Notes under the pieces: model-generated
Database searches by the model: none
What the model was told of the DNA's origin: nothing
Seen by the model: the letters and a program-made list of their open reading frames with translations, nothing else
Source of the DNA: Dyadobacter sp. CECT 9275
Lineage (GTDB): Bacteria > Bacteroidota > Bacteroidia > Cytophagales > Spirosomataceae
DNA: 64,000 nt
Reading direction: 5' to 3'
Assembly (NCBI RefSeq): GCF_907164905.1
Contig: NZ_CAJRAF010000002.1
Span: 4,116,001-4,180,000, forward strand
Made by a program: the position numbers and the translations under genes
Part shown: piece after piece, positions 8,865 through 17,846 of the stretch
Numbering within the stretch: the stretch's first letter is position 1
Layout of the letters: each line of letters opens with the position of its first letter

Positions 8865-11141
8865 TCACTTTGATTTTATGAACTTGGAGCTTTCTTCTGT
8901 CCCGTTGGTAAAAATAAGTTTAAGCAGGTAGGTACCGGTGGACAAATTTTCAACATTAATTTCCGGATTCGGAGTACTATCTGACTGATACATGACCTGG
9001 CCGTTGGTGTTCAGGATTTGTACCTTTTCAACAGGCTCTGTTTCGTTTGACGAAAAAGTAAGTGTCTTACTGACCGGATTCGGATAAACCGATAATTTTT
9101 CTTTATCGAAAGTAACATTTACAATCCGGCTATAGCCGAATGTATTGTCACGATCGATCATTTTCAGCCGGTAAAGGTTATTGCCGTTGGCGGGAGAAGC
9201 ATCGGTAAGGCCATAAGTTGAAATGGCATCTTTCACATCCCCCTGAGCCATTACCGTACCAATGGTCGTCCAATGCTTGCCATCATTGCTTCTTTGAACT
9301 TCAAACCGGTCGCTGTTTGTCTCTGATGAGGTTTGCCAGGAAAGTACCGCCGTTTTTCCTTCGGGACGTGCTTTAAAGTCGATGAGTGTCACAGGCAGCG
9401 CTGTATTGACTGCGAAAGAGGTAGTGACCGTTTTATTCATACAGCCACTGCGTTTTACCAGCATGGTGTAGGTATAGGAACCTTCTGTCTGTGGAGCAGT
9501 GATGCTGATGGAATTTCCGGAAACATTATTCACACCGTTGCCACTCCAGGTGTACAGGGCTCTGTCGCATTCTGCTCCTGAACATGTGGTATTTAAGGTC
9601 ACCGATTCCCCGGGCCTTACCGATGAGTTGGAAGGAGAGGCGGATAGGGAAAACGTACAGGGGAGATAGTTAGATGTGCTCCAGATACTTTCCCAGTAGC
9701 CGTCGTCCTGCATTTTAATCGAAATGGGCTTGGCGTCTGCAGTAGCCCAATCCCTGCCTCCCAGCGTCTGCCATTGGTCAAAGAGAGCGTTGCCGGTAAA
9801 GACATTCGGAAAAATGTTGATAGAAACAGGCGCTGACCGGGTTGGTGGAGTATAAGCTGTATTGATGTATTTTTGTTTGTTAAGGGCAATTCCTTCTGCA
9901 AGCTGAGCAATTTCATTGTCATAAAAGTGCATGGCAATGTGAACATAGTCCGCTCCGTGAACAAATGCACGTTCGAACCAGGATGTTGCCAAACCTCCCC
10001 AAATACCGGATCCTCCACTGGGCTGGCCCAAATCCTCGGGGTCAAATTCGACAGCCGCAATTTTATTAATATTAGAGCCTTTTATACAATCAATCCCGGA
10101 TATTTTCCGCCACAGATCACTGTCATTGGTACCATCGGAGGTGTAAATTCCATCACCCAGATCCAGCGCCAGCGGAAGCGAGCTGTTGTGAAGGTGACGA
10201 ATATTTCCCTGCTGCCCACCAAAATCGGAAGCAAAAAACAGTACTTTGATGGAAGAGCTTCTTGCTTTAACGGTTTGATAGAACTTTTTATACAGATTGA
10301 GCAAGCCCCAGGCAGCAAACCTGTGAAAATCGCGGCCAATTTCTGAGTTCCAGTCCACATCAGCTGGCTGAGGGGCCTCGGTTCTGTTATATGTATTCCT
10401 CCCCCAGGTAATGGTGTTGGCGCCGGGGTATCTGCGCGTTAAGAAATCGTTTCTCCAGGCCATCCTTGCTTTGTAGTCATACATCCCGATATAGGTAACA
10501 TCATTTTTGGACAAACTGGGGACATAATATTCTTCCGTTGGGTTATTACCCACTTCAACGTAAAGTATTTTTGAATAATAATCCGAAAGCTGGCTCAGGG
10601 CGTGATCAACATAGGCCAGGAATTTTGTATTGGCCGCATCGGAATAAAGGGAAGGGCATGTGTGGGCAATGTTTGTTTGGACGAGCGTGCTATCCTGGAT
10701 CCGGGAAATATCAGGACTACTGAAATAGGTATCATTCCATGAGCCAGGCCGCAGATAGGAAAAGTGCAGGGCTACCTTCATATTAAGATCCACAATTGCT
10801 TTGATGGCTGCCTTAAGTTTATCTCCCTGGTAATTGCCAGCCGTAGGCTCATAATGGTTCCATTCGATATGCAGCCGCACTGCCGTGGGGCTGGCACTCA
10901 TCTGGCTACCGCCCGATGGAGTATGCGTTAAATTAGCAAATTTTTGGATATACGTCCATTGATTATCGGCAATACCGTTGGTGGTGTTGCGGTCAAATCC
11001 ATATCCTGTGGTGTTTAGGATGATCTCCCGCTGAGCATGTGAGTTATGGCAGCAGATAAAAAAAAACAGGGGGAAGAGGAACTGTCTGACCAGAGATGGA
11101 AAGATAAAACTAACTTTTTTCAGGGAACTTTTTTGTTGCAT
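8865..11141 (-). CDS. T9SS-exported glycoside-hydrolase-like protein with PKD and sorting domains
   Basis: I place the start at the ATG at 11141 because it opens a good signal peptide (LFPLFFFICCHNSHAQ); the frame stays open further upstream but without plausible coding. The product is 758 residues. The first 450 residues look like a TIM-barrel glycosidase: PTAVRLHIEWNHYEP and ILYVEVGNNPTEEYY resemble strand ends carrying acidic residues. A PKD/Ig-like domain follows (FSLSASPSNSSVRPGESVTL), then a fibronectin-like strand region (LSWQTSSETNSDRFEVQRS), and a clear T9SS type-A sorting domain (SVYPNPVSK ... GTYLLKLIF) in the last 80 residues. It is therefore predicted to be secreted and anchored at the cell surface. 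Enzyme family and substrate are not assigned. Confidence 0.75.
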   Translation of the reverse strand: MQQKSSLKKVSFIFPSLVRQFLFPLFFFICCHNSHAQREIILNTTGYGFDRNTTNGIADNQWTYIQKFANLTHTPSGGSQMSASPTAVRLHIEWNHYEPTAGNYQGDKLKAAIKAIVDLNMKVALHFSYLRPGSWNDTYFSSPDISRIQDSTLVQTNIAHTCPSLYSDAANTKFLAYVDHALSQLSDYYSKILYVEVGNNPTEEYYVPSLSKNDVTYIGMYDYKARMAWRNDFLTRRYPGANTITWGRNTYNRTEAPQPADVDWNSEIGRDFHRFAAWGLLNLYKKFYQTVKARSSSIKVLFFASDFGGQQGNIRHLHNSSLPLALDLGDGIYTSDGTNDSDLWRKISGIDCIKGSNINKIAAVEFDPEDLGQPSGGSGIWGGLATSWFERAFVHGADYVHIAMHFYDNEIAQLAEGIALNKQKYINTAYTPPTRSAPVSINIFPNVFTGNALFDQWQTLGGRDWATADAKPISIKMQDDGYWESIWSTSNYLPCTFSLSASPSNSSVRPGESVTLNTTCSGAECDRALYTWSGNGVNNVSGNSISITAPQTEGSYTYTMLVKRSGCMNKTVTTSFAVNTALPVTLIDFKARPEGKTAVLSWQTSSETNSDRFEVQRSNDGKHWTTIGTVMAQGDVKDAISTYGLTDASPANGNNLYRLKMIDRDNTFGYSRIVNVTFDKEKLSVYPNPVSKTLTFSSNETEPVEKVQILNTNGQVMYQSDSTPNPEINVENLSTGTYLLKLIFTNGTEESSKFIKSK

Positions 11142-11423
11142 ACTTAATAGATAATACCTACAACTTTGGCTTAAAGAAACTATAAAATGTAGTTTTAGTA
11201 TTTTGTGGTGTAGAATATTTACTACAAAACGAGGCTGTAGAGAGCTTTTGTTCATATAAACCAAAGTACTTATTTCCGGCTTTCCAAATTTTTCTTCAAA
11301 AAATGTACTATTTTCTTAGTAGAATTTATTTTGAAACAAGGATAGAGATCCTTTTGTTTTGATCAACACAGCAGAAAACCCATTTCATTGGGTAAAAAGC
11401 ACCATGTGAATTTGTTTATAACA
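11142..11423. other. Intergenic stretch upstream of the GH-like gene
   Basis: AT-rich sequence between the GH-like gene start and the ettA terminator. It holds the leader of the minus-strand gene at 11141; no further gene, RNA or strong promoter was recognised. Confidence 0.5.
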
Positions 11424-11464
11424 AAAGCGGGCACCTGATTCATGATGAACCAGGTGCCCGCTTT
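11424..11464 (-). terminator. ettA terminator
   Basis: A perfect 14-bp inverted repeat with arms AAAGCGGGCACCTG and CAGGTGCCCGCTTT and a 13-base loop. On the minus strand it begins 22 bases after the ettA stop and is followed by TTTTG, a standard intrinsic terminator. Confidence 0.88.
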
Positions 11465-11485
11465 CAGAATGGCGAAACGGATCGG

Positions 11486-13153
11486 TTATACTAATTTCTT
11501 ATATTTTATGCGGGTTGGCGTAGCTTCCGATCCCAGCCGCTTTTTCCGGTTCTCTTCGTATTCCGAAAAGTTTCCTTCAAACCAATACACCTGTGAATTT
11601 CCTTCAAAAGCAAGGATATGGGTTGCCACCCTGTCCAGGAACCACCTGTCGTGCGAGATGATCACTGCACAGCCTGCAAAGTTTTCGAGGCCCTCTTCCA
11701 GTGCCCGCAGGGTATTCACGTCGAGGTCGTTGGTAGGTTCATCCAGTAACAAAAGATTACCGCCTTCTTTGAGTGTCATGGCCAGATGCACACGGTTTCT
11801 TTCTCCACCCGAGAGCGTCCCCACTTTTTTCTCCTGGTCGCCGCCACCAAAATTGAACCTGCTGACGTATGCCCTTGCGTTGGCCTGCTTTCCGGCCATC
11901 ATGATCCAGTCATTGCCGTCAGCAATACTTTGGTACACTGTTTTGGCTGGGTCCAGGTTATCATGTTCCTGATCTACGTAGGCGAGCTGTACGGTTTCTC
12001 CCACTTCAAAATGCCCGCTCATCGGTTTTAGCTGGCCGGTAATTAATTTAAAAAGAGTGGTTTTACCTGCGCCGTTCGGCCCAATTATACCTACAATACC
12101 ATTGGGCGGTAATGCGAAATTCAGATTTTCGTAAAGAAGGCGGTCGCCAAAACCCATGGAAACGTCGTGAGCTTCAATCACCTTGCTACCAAGACGGGGG
12201 CCCGCCGGAATGAAGATTTCCAGTTTTTCTTCTTTTTCACGTCCTTCTTCTCCCAGCAGTTTTTCGTAAGCTCCAAGGCGTGCCTTCGATTTTGCCTGGC
12301 GTGCTTTAGGCGAAAGACGTACCCATTCCAGTTCCCGCTGTAAAGTTTTCTGGCGTTTGGATTCAGTTTTTTCCTCCTTCTTCAGGCGTTCCTGTTTTTG
12401 CTCAAGCCAGGAAGAATAATTTCCTTTCCAGGGGATACCTTCTCCACGGTCGAGCTCCAGTATCCAGCCCGCAACGTTGTCTAGAAAGTACCTGTCGTGG
12501 GTAACTGCAATGACGGTACCTTTGTATTGCCTTAAATGTTCTTCAAGCCAGAGTACCGACTCTGCATCCAGGTGGTTGGTAGGCTCATCGAGCAAAAGCA
12601 CGTCGGGCTGGCGCAATAATAAACGGCAGAGAGCAACGCGTCTTTTCTCACCACCTGACAGTGTGGAGATAAGTGCATCGGATGGCGGGCACCGGAGCGC
12701 ATCCATTGCTACTTCCAGGCGATTATCAAGATTCCAGGCATCCAGGGCGTCCAGTTTTTCTTGAACCTCCCCCTGCCTTTCCAGAAGCTTGTCAAAATCG
12801 GCATCTTCTTCCCCGAATGCTTCATTGATCTGGTCAAACTCTTTCAGGAGATTTACAATTTCCTGAACGCCTTCTTCCACCACTTCACGAACTGTTTTGG
12901 CAGGATCGAGTTTGGGCTCTTGTTCCAGCATACCTACGGAGTATCCCGGGGAGAAAACCACATCCCCCTGAATATCCTTATCTATGCCCGCAATGACACG
13001 CAGCAAGGTTGATTTTCCTGATCCGTTAAGACCCAGAACACCGATTTTTGCACCGTAAAAAAATGATAAATAAATGTTTTTTATAATATGCCGGTTGGGG
13101 GGAATGATTTTGTTAACACCCGACATTGAGAAAATAATGGTTTCGTTACTCAT
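11486..13153 (-). CDS. ettA: ABC-F protein, energy-dependent translational throttle type
   Basis: A 555-residue soluble ABC-F ATPase. Two ATP-binding domains are visible: Walker A GLNGSGKST near residue 40 with signature LSGGEKRR and DEPTNHLD, and Walker A GPNGAGKTT near residue 357 with LSGGERNR and DEPTNDLD. The linker between them carries a lysine- and arginine-rich stretch (about 240-300). There are no membrane segments. Closest by architecture and motif wording is EttA, which binds the ribosomal E site and gates elongation according to the ATP/ADP ratio. The match in length (E. coli EttA is 555) supports the call. Confidence 0.93.
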   Translation of the reverse strand: MSNETIIFSMSGVNKIIPPNRHIIKNIYLSFFYGAKIGVLGLNGSGKSTLLRVIAGIDKDIQGDVVFSPGYSVGMLEQEPKLDPAKTVREVVEEGVQEIVNLLKEFDQINEAFGEEDADFDKLLERQGEVQEKLDALDAWNLDNRLEVAMDALRCPPSDALISTLSGGEKRRVALCRLLLRQPDVLLLDEPTNHLDAESVLWLEEHLRQYKGTVIAVTHDRYFLDNVAGWILELDRGEGIPWKGNYSSWLEQKQERLKKEEKTESKRQKTLQRELEWVRLSPKARQAKSKARLGAYEKLLGEEGREKEEKLEIFIPAGPRLGSKVIEAHDVSMGFGDRLLYENLNFALPPNGIVGIIGPNGAGKTTLFKLITGQLKPMSGHFEVGETVQLAYVDQEHDNLDPAKTVYQSIADGNDWIMMAGKQANARAYVSRFNFGGGDQEKKVGTLSGGERNRVHLAMTLKEGGNLLLLDEPTNDLDVNTLRALEEGLENFAGCAVIISHDRWFLDRVATHILAFEGNSQVYWFEGNFSEYEENRKKRLGSEATPTRIKYKKLV

Positions 13154-13223
13154 TTTTTAGTTAATTTGTGCGTAACAAATATCGTTATATATTCCCTACA
13201 CTTAGCAGATAAAAATTGAAATA

Positions 13224-14501
13224 ATGGAAAATGCCACATTGAATGATGAATACGGCTATGTTAAAGACAGCAAAGTATTTTTAAAAGGGTATCTGGATTA
13301 TCCGGACAGGCAAATTGGAGAAGTTAAGAGGACCGAACAGGAAGCCATTGATTACTTTAAAAACCGCTTCAACATTGTACTTAACAAGGTGGAGCAGCTT
13401 GAGAACGAAATCGATGAGGCGCTTAACAAAGGTTCTTACCTTACAAAGCTCATTCAGCTGCAGCGTAAGTTAAAAGGTTTCGACGCGCTGGGTGATTTTG
13501 TACCGCTGCTCAACAGGCTGGCAGAAAAAGAAGAGTATCTCAAAGGGCTGATCGAAGTAAATCAGCTAAAAAATCTTGAGATCAAAAGAGCGCTTATTGA
13601 GGACGTTAAAGTGGCGGCAGCTGTAGAGGACTATGCGGCGGCTACCGACCAGATCCAGGAAATTAAAGCCAAATGGATCAGGACGGGCCCGGTGGAAAAG
13701 GAATACCAGGAAGAGGTGGAATCAACGTTCCAGCAGATTCTGGATGATTTCTTTCAGCGGCGCAGAGACTTTTTTGATGAGCAGAACCGTGTGAACCAGC
13801 AAAGGATTGACGAATACGAACGTCTGATCAAGATCACCAAAACGCTGAGCTACTCGCGTGATCTGGACGATGCCTATGCCAAGGCACGTGATGTACGTAA
13901 TGCGTGGAACAATGTGGGAGAGGTACCTCCGAAACGCTTTTTTAAAGTGAACAAAGCATACAGACACTTTTTAAAGTTGTTTTATGACAAGTACAACCTT
14001 GCCAAAGGCATTGAACCCAAAGTGCGTGTAGACCCGCGGGTTTTGGAACAGCAAAAACTGCTGCAGACCGCGGAACAACTCTTGCGATCGCCCGATATTA
14101 TATCTGCTTCTAACGAAGCGAAGGTGTTGCTAAGCAAATGGAAGGAGATCAAAATTCCTTTTAAACTGGTAGATAAGGAAGTTGCGGACCGTTTCAGGAT
14201 GGTTTGTGATAAAATATTTGAACTTAGTTACCTGGCACGGGTGATCAGCAGGAAATATCCCGCTTTTGAAATGAAGAGCCAGGAAGAGCAGCTGAGAACT
14301 AAGTACCGTGAGCTGGAATGGCTGGCGAAAAGGGAAAAAAGCGACCTTGAATTTGCTATCCTTGAATTTGACAGAACTGCTACCGGCGATCCAGAGCTCG
14401 ATAAACAAGCCATGGGGCGTATCAATATTCAGAAACGTAAGGTAGCGATGAAAGAACGTATCCTTTCGGAATTTGAACGGAAGCTTAAGTCAATCTCCTG
14501 A
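13224..14501 (+). CDS. DUF349 domain protein
   Basis: A 425-residue, highly charged, almost wholly helical protein made of DUF349 repeats (about residues 55-420), each rich in Trp, Lys and Glu, with phrases such as KAKWIRTGPVEKEY, RNAWNNVGEVPPK and LLSKWKEIKIPFK. There is no signal peptide or membrane segment. DUF349 proteins are widespread in Bacteroidota; their function is not settled. The gene diverges from ettA with 70 bases between the starts. Family assignment is solid, role unknown. Confidence 0.85.
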   Translation: MENATLNDEYGYVKDSKVFLKGYLDYPDRQIGEVKRTEQEAIDYFKNRFNIVLNKVEQLENEIDEALNKGSYLTKLIQLQRKLKGFDALGDFVPLLNRLAEKEEYLKGLIEVNQLKNLEIKRALIEDVKVAAAVEDYAAATDQIQEIKAKWIRTGPVEKEYQEEVESTFQQILDDFFQRRRDFFDEQNRVNQQRIDEYERLIKITKTLSYSRDLDDAYAKARDVRNAWNNVGEVPPKRFFKVNKAYRHFLKLFYDKYNLAKGIEPKVRVDPRVLEQQKLLQTAEQLLRSPDIISASNEAKVLLSKWKEIKIPFKLVDKEVADRFRMVCDKIFELSYLARVISRKYPAFEMKSQEEQLRTKYRELEWLAKREKSDLEFAILEFDRTATGDPELDKQAMGRINIQKRKVAMKERILSEFERKLKSIS

Positions 14502-14597
14502 TGATGATGTAAAGTATGAGGAGTGAAAGTTAAAAGGGAAGAATAAAGAGTGAAGAGTATATGCTTTAGCTTTCAGTACTTTGATTTTAAAATCAGG

Positions 14598-15623
14598 TTA
14601 GTCTGTCCGTAACGACGATTTTTTAATAACAAGATTCGACTGAAGTACCCTGGTTTCGAAAGAAGCCGGGGTACTTTTGCTTTCAATCAGATCTAACAGA
14701 AGAGAGGTCGCGTGTTGGCCCATTTCAAAGGAAGGTTGCGTAACCGAGGTAACAGGCGGGTCCATCAGGGATGACATCGCCAGATCGCAAAAACCGACAA
14801 CCGCGACGTCGTCGGGCATACGGTAACCCAGCTGGCGCAATGCCAGATGTATCCCCATGGTAAGCCTTTCGCTTGCGCCGAAAATGGCATCCGGCCGGTT
14901 TTTCAGTGCCATAAGCTGGTAAGTTCTATCGGTTCCTCCGGCCTGCGTGATTTCGGTATGCATCACCCATTCTTCCCTGAACTCAATCTGATGTTTGATC
15001 AGCGCGTCACGGTAGCCCTCCAGCCGGTTGGCTGTGATGGATACCTGCTGCGGACCAGCTATGTGTGCAATGGACCGGCAGCCCTGGTGGATAAGATGTT
15101 CGGTTGCATCGAAGGCTCCCTTGTAATCGTCTACTCTAACCTTGTGGCTGTTCATGGATTCACTCACCCTGTCAAAGTATACCACCGGTATTTCCTGTTC
15201 CTGTAATTCGGTGAAATGATCTGTGTTTTCCGACTGGCTGCAAATGGCCACAACCAGGCCGTCCACCCGGCGCATGGCAATATGGCGGGTCACAGCAAGT
15301 TCCCGTTCCAGCTGTTCGTGACTTTGGTATATCATCGTATGGTACCCCCGGCTGTATGCGATGTCTTCTACACCGCCAATTACCGACGAGTAAAACCGGT
15401 TGGCAATATCTGGTACAATTACTCCAATGGTTTGTGTCTTATTTTTAAGCAGACCCAGCGCAATAGGATTGGGGGAATATCGAAGCGCTTCGGCAAGGTC
15501 GATCACCTTTTTCTTTGTTTCCGTACTGATTTCCGAACTGTCGCGCAGAGCCCGGGATACGGTGGATTTTGAAATGTTCAGCTGCCGGGCAATTTCTTTA
15601 ATAGTAACAGAAGGTTTTTTCAT
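14598..15623 (-). CDS. LacI-family transcriptional regulator, probably of hexuronate genes
   Basis: I choose the ATG at 15623 (341 residues) because the HTH follows at once (VTIKEIARQLNISKSTVSRAL, residues 4-23) as in all LacI proteins; an upstream ATG adds eight residues only. The hinge helix region (YSPNPIALGL) and a periplasmic-binding-protein-like effector domain (about 62-335) follow. It lies next to and diverges from the sigma factor, uxuA and uxaC, so a regulatory role in hexuronate use is likely by position. The effector is unknown. A good promoter (TTTG, 19 bases, TATTTTTA) and a repeated GGAAC/GTTCC motif lie in front of it. Confidence 0.88.
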   Translation of the reverse strand: MKKPSVTIKEIARQLNISKSTVSRALRDSSEISTETKKKVIDLAEALRYSPNPIALGLLKNKTQTIGVIVPDIANRFYSSVIGGVEDIAYSRGYHTMIYQSHEQLERELAVTRHIAMRRVDGLVVAICSQSENTDHFTELQEQEIPVVYFDRVSESMNSHKVRVDDYKGAFDATEHLIHQGCRSIAHIAGPQQVSITANRLEGYRDALIKHQIEFREEWVMHTEITQAGGTDRTYQLMALKNRPDAIFGASERLTMGIHLALRQLGYRMPDDVAVVGFCDLAMSSLMDPPVTSVTQPSFEMGQHATSLLLDLIESKSTPASFETRVLQSNLVIKKSSLRTD

Positions 15624-15663
15624 GAAAGTATTAGTAAAATAATCCAATTCTTATATTTTCTCT

Positions 15664-15694
15664 TAAAAATACAATAATCTAAACAAGTTGCAAA
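15664..15694 (-). promoter_or_regulatory. Promoter of the LacI-family regulator gene
   Basis: On the minus strand TTTG is followed after exactly 19 bases by TATTTTTA, against the Bacteroidota consensus TTTG-N19-TAnnTTTG (one mismatch, final base). It lies 41 bases before the chosen ATG at 15623. Confidence 0.55.
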
Positions 15695-15720
15695 AAAAAG
15701 AAAAGTTGGCCTGTTTTCCG

Positions 15721-15761
15721 GGAAGTTCCGGAGTTTCGGGAACGGTTCCGGGAACGGTTGC
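15721..15761. promoter_or_regulatory. Three tandem GGAAC/GTTCC-type operator-like repeats
   Basis: GGAAGTTCC (15721-15729), the perfect palindrome GGAACGGTTCC (15739-15749) and GGAACGGTTGC (15751-15761) stand in a GC-rich island in otherwise AT-rich DNA. They lie just upstream of the regulator promoter and in front of the divergent sigma gene. Dyad sites of this type fit a dimeric regulator such as the LacI protein next door; that link is inferred. Confidence 0.45.
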
Positions 15762-15894
15762 GTAAACTTATTGATTTTTTACAAGAATATTTTTTGCATA
15801 AAAGCGATTTCTATTTTAACATAGGGAACTGATTGATGAAACCAGCAGGTGAGCCGATAAGGGCTATCCAGGAAATTTTCTATTCTTAACCTAT

Positions 15895-16515
15895 ATGAAT
15901 CTTATGGAATCTAAGACATCTTCTCCTTCCTCGCTGGCAGGCAGCCCCCCGAAAAATGTTTTGGAAAGTTTGTTCGGCAAAGTGGTGACAAAAGGAGATT
16001 ATTATGCTTTCCGTGAGCTTTTCACACACCACTACAGGTCTCTGTGTAACTATGCCATGCGGGTGGTGGTCACCAGAGAAATTGCAGAGGAAGTGGTTTC
16101 GGATGTATTCGTCAAACTCTGGAAAAATCGGGAACAGATTGAGGTCCATACCTCATTTCAGGCTTATATTTACCGGGCGGTCAGAAATCAGGCACTCGAT
16201 TACCTCAAGCTGCGCGTGCATCGCCAGTATGAGCGCGAGTCTCTGGATGCTGTCCAATGGAACCTGACACACGCCGACCATTTCTCACCCGTGGAAGAAA
16301 TGTCTTTCAACGAAATTTACGATCATATAGAAGGTTGTATCAAAGACCTGCCCAGGCAGTGCCAGCTGATTTTCAGGTTGAGTCGCGAGGAAGGCCTGCG
16401 GTATAGAGATATCGCCGAAAAACTTGATATATCGGTCAAAACGGTAGAAACTCAAATGAGCAGGGCCCTGAAAGTCCTTCGTGAAAGAGTACCTGAACAC
16501 AGGCTGGTTGCCTGA
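15895..16515 (+). CDS. ECF RNA polymerase sigma factor, Bacteroidetes-expansion type
   Basis: A 206-residue sigma-70 family ECF factor. Region 2 spans about residues 40-110 (FRELFTHHYRSLCNYAMR, EEVVSDVFVKLWKN) and region 4 about 140-200 (LPRQCQLIFRLSREEG followed by a HTH, YRDIAEKLDISVKTVETQMSRAL). In Bacteroidota such factors usually sit beside a FecR-type anti-sigma factor and a SusC/SusD pair. Here neither is present and the next gene on the strand is uxuA, 132 bases on. The first ATG gives a long polar tail; a second ATG four codons in (15904) is also possible. Confidence 0.9.
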   Translation: MNLMESKTSSPSSLAGSPPKNVLESLFGKVVTKGDYYAFRELFTHHYRSLCNYAMRVVVTREIAEEVVSDVFVKLWKNREQIEVHTSFQAYIYRAVRNQALDYLKLRVHRQYERESLDAVQWNLTHADHFSPVEEMSFNEIYDHIEGCIKDLPRQCQLIFRLSREEGLRYRDIAEKLDISVKTVETQMSRALKVLRERVPEHRLVA

Positions 16516-16647
16516 TTCCAGCAGTTTTTTGATAGACTGCCGGTTGAGAATTTTTCAAAAACGTATTTCCATTTACTAATAACCCAGGGTAATCGTAAAC
16601 CAAGGTCGGGACCCGGCAGGGGAACGAATTACAAACTGTTAATACTT

Positions 16648-17835
16648 ATGTCTTTAGAACAAACATGGCGCTGGTTCGGACCTAATGATCCGGTATCTCT
16701 CAGCGATATCCGCCAGGCAGGAGCAACCGGTATTGTTACTGCATTACATCATGTTCCCAACGGTCAGGTGTGGGAAACGGAAGAAATCCTTCAGCGCAAA
16801 CAAATGATTGAAGAAGCAGGGCTTACCTGGTCGGTTGTGGAAAGTGTACCGGTACATGAATCGATAAAAACCCGCACAGGAAATTATCAGCAGTATATTG
16901 ATAACTACAAGCAATCGCTGGTGAACCTTGGTAAATGCGGCATTGATACAGTTTGCTACAATTTCATGCCCATTCTGGACTGGACGCGGACAGACCTTGA
17001 TGCTCCCATGAAAGACGGTTCAACGGGGTTAAGATTTGATGCAACACAATTTGCGGCATTTGACCTGCTGCTCCTGAAACGTCCCGAAGCCCAGGAACTG
17101 TATACGCCTGAGCAAAAGGAGAAGGCCGGTAAGTGGCTTCAGGCGGCGTCGGAAGACGAAGTCAGGCTCTTGGTCAGGAATATTATAGCAGGGCTGCCGG
17201 GCTCTGAAGAAAGTTTCACGATCGAAGAGTTCAGGAGCGTGCTGGAAACTTACAAACATGTGGGTGACTTTGAGTTAAGAACCCATTTGTATCAGTTCAT
17301 TCGGGCAATTGGGCCGGTGGCTGAGGAGGCCGGGATACGCCTGGCGATCCATCCGGATGACCCTCCCTATCCTATTTTGGGACTACCCCGGGTTGTGAGC
17401 ACCGAACTGGATGCCGCTGAACTTTTGCAGGCTTATGACAGCACGGCCAACGGGATTTGTTTCTGCACCGGCTCTTATGGCGTAAGGCCTGACAATGATC
17501 TTTCCGGTATGGTTTCACGCCTGGGGAACCGTATCCATTTCGTTCATTTACGCGCTACCAAGCGGGAAGCGGACGGTAGTTTCTATGAAGCCGACCACCT
17601 GGATGGAGATGTGGATATGTATGCGGTGATGAAAGCTTTGCTTACCGAACAAAAACGACGGGTTGAGGAAGGAAGGACTGACCTGAGAATGCCTTTCCGC
17701 CCTGACCACGGGCACAGGATGCTGGATGACCTGTCGGCTGTGAAACGAACCAATCCGGGATATACTGCCATCGGCAGGCTGCGCGGACTCGCCGAATTGC
17801 GCGGTTTGGAGTATGGAATAGAACGAAGCCTGTAA
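16648..17835 (+). CDS. uxuA: Mannonate dehydratase
   Basis: A 395-residue UxuA, converting D-mannonate to 2-keto-3-deoxy-D-gluconate (KDG) in glucuronate breakdown. The length equals the E. coli enzyme (394). The family opening [16 protein letters not shown] is present, with conserved blocks [22 protein letters not shown] (metal-ligand His and the acidic run), FCTGSYGV and FRPDHGH near the C-terminus. It is followed after 11 bases by uxaC, so the two are an operon. Confidence 0.96.
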   Translation: MSLEQTWRWFGPNDPVSLSDIRQAGATGIVTALHHVPNGQVWETEEILQRKQMIEEAGLTWSVVESVPVHESIKTRTGNYQQYIDNYKQSLVNLGKCGIDTVCYNFMPILDWTRTDLDAPMKDGSTGLRFDATQFAAFDLLLLKRPEAQELYTPEQKEKAGKWLQAASEDEVRLLVRNIIAGLPGSEESFTIEEFRSVLETYKHVGDFELRTHLYQFIRAIGPVAEEAGIRLAIHPDDPPYPILGLPRVVSTELDAAELLQAYDSTANGICFCTGSYGVRPDNDLSGMVSRLGNRIHFVHLRATKREADGSFYEADHLDGDVDMYAVMKALLTEQKRRVEEGRTDLRMPFRPDHGHRMLDDLSAVKRTNPGYTAIGRLRGLAELRGLEYGIERSL

Positions 17836-17846
17836 ACCAAAATGCT

